64,000 nucleotides of DNA from Streptococcus azizii (GTDB taxonomy: Bacteria; Bacillota; Bacilli; Lactobacillales; Streptococcaceae): the NCBI RefSeq assembly GCF_001984715.1, contig NZ_MSPR01000005.1, positions 53,752 through 117,751 of the forward strand, in the 5' to 3' direction. A program made the position numbers and the translations under genes. Of this stretch, positions 60,691 to 64,000 are shown piece by piece. Positions within the stretch are counted from its first letter, which is position 1. Every line of letters begins with the position of its first letter. The notes below the pieces were generated by a model. That model was not told the origin of the DNA. It searched no databases and was given only the letters and a program-made list of their open reading frames with translations.

Positions 60691-60758
60691 TAAAGCCATG
60701 CCCTCGCTGATCCTCCATAAGAATCCTTTCCCAGCATGGCAAGGGGTTCAAGCGATGA

Positions 60759-61199
60759 TCACAAGGGGTAGACTACTTCAAATTCTTCCAAAACGACTTG
60801 GCTACTATCTGAGAAAGTAAGACCTGCTTCCTCCAGCCATTGGGTGAAATAGGCTTCATGACTCTGCCTCCAGTAAGCAAGAGACTTATCTCCTTCTCCT
60901 TCTTTAAAGGCGTGATCTGCTGACACCTGATTGAAGGGAAGGACCTCCACCTTGGTTGTCATAATTACACAACTAGCCTCTCCTCGACCATTTAAGACCA
61001 CGCTCCGTTCACCCACTGCGGGCAGAGGCTCATCTGCCAGAGCATATAGGTCATAGGCTGAAGCCGTCGCTGTTTTCTCCCCCTGCTTGACCAAATCTGC
61101 CAGTAAATCCGGCTCAGCACCAAACTGCCACGCATCCAGCTCCTCCCCAATCTGAGGATTCACTAGGCGATAGGCTGCCCACATTTCTTCTGCTGTCAT
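60759..61199 (-). CDS. ASCH-domain protein
   Basis: 146 aa. WQFGAEPDLLADLVKQGEKTATASAYDLY, GERSVVLNGRGEASCVIMTTKVEVLPFNQV and AYFTQWLEEAGLTF...VVLEEFEVVY form the ASCH fold, a PUA-like beta-barrel expected to bind RNA or modified nucleosides. Bacterial relatives of this type can hydrolyse N4-acetylcytidine; whether this one does is unknown. Single gene. The stretch 61200-61520 before it contains no recognised feature. Confidence 0.85.
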   Translation of the reverse strand: MTAEEMWAAYRLVNPQIGEELDAWQFGAEPDLLADLVKQGEKTATASAYDLYALADEPLPAVGERSVVLNGRGEASCVIMTTKVEVLPFNQVSADHAFKEGEGDKSLAYWRQSHEAYFTQWLEEAGLTFSDSSQVVLEEFEVVYPL

Positions 61200-61522
61200 C
61201 TTTCTTCTCCGCTACTGTAGAAACTGTATTCATAAGTAAGGTACTTTCATTCAGTAAATCATTTTCCAATCATGAAGAGGCATCTCTTTGAAAATGATAA
61301 ACGATCTGCAAGCAACTATCAAACAAGTGTACCTATAGGTCTTGAGCTACGAATACCTGATTCTAGTTTTTCTATCTATTTTGAAATAGCCTGTCTGCTC
61401 TTCTCTTTTGAAACAGGCTCTTTCTCTTACAAACTATCACTTTCATAGCAAGTCTACGACAGGTCTGTTGACCCTCACCTGCTAGAAAGAGAACTTTTCT
61501 AAATCTGCCGTCCCTTACCTTC

Positions 61523-61808
61523 TACTCAATAAAAATCAAAAGTAGACTAAGATACAAAGCCCGTAAAAAACTCAAAGTGAAAATAGGAAATACGACGAAG
61601 AAGTAAAGGACGTTTGCTAAGGCAAACTTCTATTTCCCGCCTTCAAAGGTATGCCATACCTTTGAAGCTAGGAGTATTTATTCTCGCTTTCCGATTTCTT
61701 GGCTCGGGTAAAACTGATCCACTGGATTAGTTTTATTGTCAGCGAGTTGTAGCTCGAGTTCAATTCACCGAGACTCTTGACCAAGCATCCTTTTGATTTT
61801 TAAAGAGC
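61523..61808. repeat. Nested-hairpin repeat, complete copy
   Basis: The ends are TACTCAATAAAAATCAAAAG and CCTTTTGATTTTTAAAGAGCAT. Arms GCCCGTAAAAAACTC open it; cassettes are GTTTGCTAAGGCAAAC, CTTCAAAGGTATGCCATACC-type (61641-61667) and AAACTGATCCACTGGATTAG. The right half equals 35240-35392. Confidence 0.8.
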
Positions 61809-61813
61809 ATTCC

Positions 61814-62761
61814 CTACTTTCTATCAAGATTGGACTTCGCACTCGGTCTTTCTTTTAGCGCTCCATTTAGCCAGCTGACGATGTCTTGCATGACCTCTTC
61901 TTTATTCCATTCATTGAGTATTTCATGGCGGGCTTCGGGATACAAGATGAGACTGACCTGAGAACATCCCACCTTCTGTAACAGGTCATAAAAACACTGG
62001 ACTCCCTTACCACATGCACCCACAGGATCCTCCTGACCTGATAACAAGAGTAGGGGCAATTCTTTTGGAATCCTATCGATCCACTTTACCTGCGCTGCAT
62101 AATTGGCAAAGGTAAATAAAGACCTATACATGCTCAAGGTGGGTCTAAACTGATGATGGGGATTTGTCACATACTTTTCTACCTCATTTCCATCTCTGGT
62201 CAGCCAATCTGCACTGGTTTTTGTAGGTGCAAAGTGCTGATTAAACCTGCCTGTGCTCATAGATTCGACCAGTTTACTGCGGTGGAGGGGACCGTAGAAG
62301 CGCGTCAATAGCTTGACCAGGCTGATTCCTGCCCTAGTTTTGAAGAGAGGTTCTTGACCTGTTCCCATGAGAATACTAGCTTTTACACCGTCACCATACT
62401 CTGCTAAATATAAGCGAGTAATGTAGGACCCCATAGAATGCCCCATCAAGACAAGGGGAACATCCGGGTAGCGCTTTCGTATTTCCCCTTGTAAACCGTG
62501 TACGTCTTCCATCAAGGTATGCCAGTCATCAGGAAACACACCGTACTCTTCTTGTTTGCGAACCGTTTGACCATGTCCCACATGGTCATGGCCGATGACC
62601 GCATAGCCCGCTTGATTGAGATAGCGAGCAAACGCATCGTATCGTTCCATCTGCTCCATCATACCATGGACGATTTGAACGATGGCTTTTGGCTCATCCA
62701 CTGCCCATAATATCGCACAGGTTTGACGTGGCCCGAAGTACCACCTTGTTACTGTTGTCAC
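61814..62761 (-). CDS. Alpha/beta hydrolase, lysophospholipase / monoacylglycerol lipase type
   Basis: 315 aa from GTG 62761 (GGAGG upstream). PKAIVQIVHGMMEQMERYDAFARYLNQAGYAVIGHDHVGHGQT opens the serine-hydrolase-4 family (oxyanion HGM). The nucleophile elbow is GHSMGS, acidic residue in LLLSGQEDPVG, and His in PEARHEILNE. It probably hydrolyses mono- or lysolipids in the cytoplasm; there is no signal peptide. It follows the SDR gene by 18 nt in a three-gene operon with DUF2829. Confidence 0.9.
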   Translation of the reverse strand: MTTVTRWYFGPRQTCAILWAVDEPKAIVQIVHGMMEQMERYDAFARYLNQAGYAVIGHDHVGHGQTVRKQEEYGVFPDDWHTLMEDVHGLQGEIRKRYPDVPLVLMGHSMGSYITRLYLAEYGDGVKASILMGTGQEPLFKTRAGISLVKLLTRFYGPLHRSKLVESMSTGRFNQHFAPTKTSADWLTRDGNEVEKYVTNPHHQFRPTLSMYRSLFTFANYAAQVKWIDRIPKELPLLLLSGQEDPVGACGKGVQCFYDLLQKVGCSQVSLILYPEARHEILNEWNKEEVMQDIVSWLNGALKERPSAKSNLDRK

Positions 62762-62779
62762 TTATATTCCTCCACTCCT

Positions 62780-63484
62780 TTATTTCAAGCTCCAACCACC
62801 GTCAATCTTTACGATTTCTCCCTGCATGCTAGCTGCTTTCCCACTCGCCAAAAACAGGCTCACTTCTGCAATTTCTTCTGGCTCTAGCCAACGCTTGATC
62901 GGTGTTTCTGCTGCAACCCAGTCCGCTAGCCCGCCCTCTTCAAAATCACTTGCCGTCATCGCTGTTTTGACGGCGCCTGGTGCTAAGCCAAAGACCTGAA
63001 TCCCTTGATCGGCATAGTCGAGCGCCAGTTGCTTGGTAAAGCCTGCTAGAGCATGTTTACTCGCCGTATAGGCTACTCCGCCACCGCCAGCAAGGAAACT
63101 TGCAATCGAACACATATTGATGATAATCCCCGCCTTTTTTTCCAACATCCTTACTAGATAAAAGCGAGTAAGGCGCATAGCTGCAAGCACATTGACTGCT
63201 AAGATGTCCTCTATTTCTTCTTCACTGACATCTAGCAGGGGTTTGTAAGCGTCCAATTTGCCAGCCGTATTACAGAGAATATCTACTGCTGGTAACCAGT
63301 CAAAAAGAGGCGCCAAACTCCCCCTAAGATCTAATTGCAAAAAATGAAAAGCCGGATATGGCAAAAGATTTTCTTCCCCAGCGACATCTACTCCATACAC
63401 CTCATAGCCTTGTTCCAAAAAGAGACGAGCCTGAGCATGTCCAATTCCTGAGGATACCCCCGTCACAAGAACTGTCTTAGCCAT
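62780..63484 (-). CDS. Short-chain dehydrogenase/reductase (SDR)
   Basis: 234 aa. NAD(P) motif VTGVSSGIGHAQARLF (GxxxGxG), DVAG after the second strand, NTAG, catalytic Ser in SIASFLAG and YTASK (YxxxK), and LAPGAVKTAM. A classical FabG-like SDR; the substrate is unknown. It overlaps the DUF2829 gene by 8 nt, so their translation is probably coupled. Confidence 0.93.
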   Translation of the reverse strand: MAKTVLVTGVSSGIGHAQARLFLEQGYEVYGVDVAGEENLLPYPAFHFLQLDLRGSLAPLFDWLPAVDILCNTAGKLDAYKPLLDVSEEEIEDILAVNVLAAMRLTRFYLVRMLEKKAGIIINMCSIASFLAGGGGVAYTASKHALAGFTKQLALDYADQGIQVFGLAPGAVKTAMTASDFEEGGLADWVAAETPIKRWLEPEEIAEVSLFLASGKAASMQGEIVKIDGGWSLK

Positions 63485-63713
63485 GAACTTCTACCCAATC
63501 TGTTGCTAAGACGTCGCATGGAGTCGGACTCCACATGGAAAACCCTTCTCCCTCACCCGACACATGGATTAAAAAGTAAGGAGTCACTTCAAGTGGAACA
63601 CCGTTTTGCTCAATCGTATCAAAGAGCTGGACATAGTTTTCAGCCCCACCCCAACCTATCCGAACATATTTCTTCTTGGCCTTCAAGCCTGGTAAAATCT
63701 CTTCAAATGTCAT
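63477..63713 (-). CDS. DUF2829 (Tad2-like) small protein
   Basis: 78 aa from ATG 63713 (AGAAGGAG 6-8 nt upstream; an in-frame GTG at 63731 lies before the RBS). MTFEEILPGLKAKKKYVRIGWGG, QLFDTI, TPYFLIHVSGEGEGFSMWSPTPCDVLATDWVEV is the DUF2829 fold. Phage members (Tad2) bind cyclic ADP-ribose-type signals and block Thoeris defence; chromosomal members next to metabolic genes have no established role. Here it is the first gene of an operon with an SDR and a lipase. Confidence 0.85.
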   Translation of the reverse strand: MTFEEILPGLKAKKKYVRIGWGGAENYVQLFDTIEQNGVPLEVTPYFLIHVSGEGEGFSMWSPTPCDVLATDWVEVHG

Positions 63714-63810
63714 ACCTTCTCCTTCTCTCACCTATAAATAACTGCAACTAGTCATTGTCCTACTATCCTTTAAACAGAAAATAGATAACTAGTGCCAATT
63801 TCTCTTCTCC

Positions 63811-63816
63811 ATTATA
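63811..63816 (-). promoter_or_regulatory. -10 box of the DUF2829-SDR-hydrolase operon
   Basis: Extended -10 TGTGGTATAATGG about 98 nt before the start. Confidence 0.5.
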
Positions 63817-63861
63817 CCACAGATTCCTATCATCGTAGAGCCCTTGACAAATTCCCTCACA

Positions 63862-64000
63862 GTCTCATTTCTAACACAAGATGTGAAGCCGTTAAAAAAC
63901 CGAATGAAAAATAGAAAATCGAAGCAGGTTGTCTTGCAACCAATGAGATTTATCTTTTTTCCGAGGTTTTAGGCTGAACTCAATTACACAAGATGTGAAG
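63862..64000. repeat. Nested-hairpin repeat, cut by the window edge
   Basis: A module opens AGATGTGAAGCCGTTAAAAAACCG, carries GGTTGTCTTGCAACC and closes with CCGAGGTTTTAGGCTGAAC; arms AGCC/GGCT and AAACC/GGTTT match. A next module begins at 63991. Confidence 0.75.

Overview
The window is Firmicutes chromosome, almost certainly a Streptococcus of the mitis/sanguinis/parasanguinis type. This rests on a serine-rich-repeat adhesin with a dedicated glycosyltransferase block, a glmU-nudix-macP-mtnN operon, a pyrH-frr-cvfB-yozE-phoH block, a SlrA-type rotamase lipoprotein, and streptococcal promoters (TG-n-TATAAT). The species cannot be fixed from the sequence alone.

Layout. 1-11.7 kb: 5' part of a giant serine-rich-repeat surface protein (minus strand, running off the left edge), preceded by four glycosyltransferases that should glycosylate it. 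11.9-13.7 kb: a frameshifted membrane glycerophosphodiesterase. 14.4-18.1 kb: a heterodimeric multidrug ABC exporter behind a leader-peptide attenuator. 18.4 kb: tRNA-Thr. 18.7-21.4 kb: a large array of nested-hairpin repeats. 21.4-34.8 kb: a pCF10/Prg-like type IV secretion module (VirB8-, VirB1/CHAP-, VirB4-, PrgI-, VirB6- and pilin-like proteins, a PC4-type ssDNA-binding protein, a J-domain membrane protein and an LPXTG AgI/II-CnaB adhesin), with no relaxase, coupling protein or integrase in view. 36-46 kb: ald, phoH, yozE, a D,D-carboxypeptidase, cvfB, frr, pyrH and a MurJ-type flippase divergent from a GT14 glycosyltransferase. 47.4-54.6 kb: glutathionyl-hydroquinone reductase, rplK-rplA with L1-type leaders, DUF3397, a VOC protein, ftsK, a PspC-domain protein and a broken SAP-like gene. 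55-64 kb: slrA, mtnN-macP-nudix-glmU, an ASCH protein, a lysophospholipase-like hydrolase, an SDR and a DUF2829 (Tad2-like) protein.

The most unusual content lies between genes. A family of repeats with shared ends (TACTCAATAAAAATCAAA at one side, TTTGATTTTTAAAGAGTAT at the other) carries one or more modules built from four nested helices. Every helix varies in sequence between copies while staying complementary, including the terminal hairpin, which behaves like an exchangeable cassette. Other intergenic items are two ORF-less group II intron remnants abutting hairpins, a roughly 290-bp element that has split and duplicated two terminator hairpins, an adhesin promoter with a G8 tract in its spacer, and two candidate leaderless promoters.
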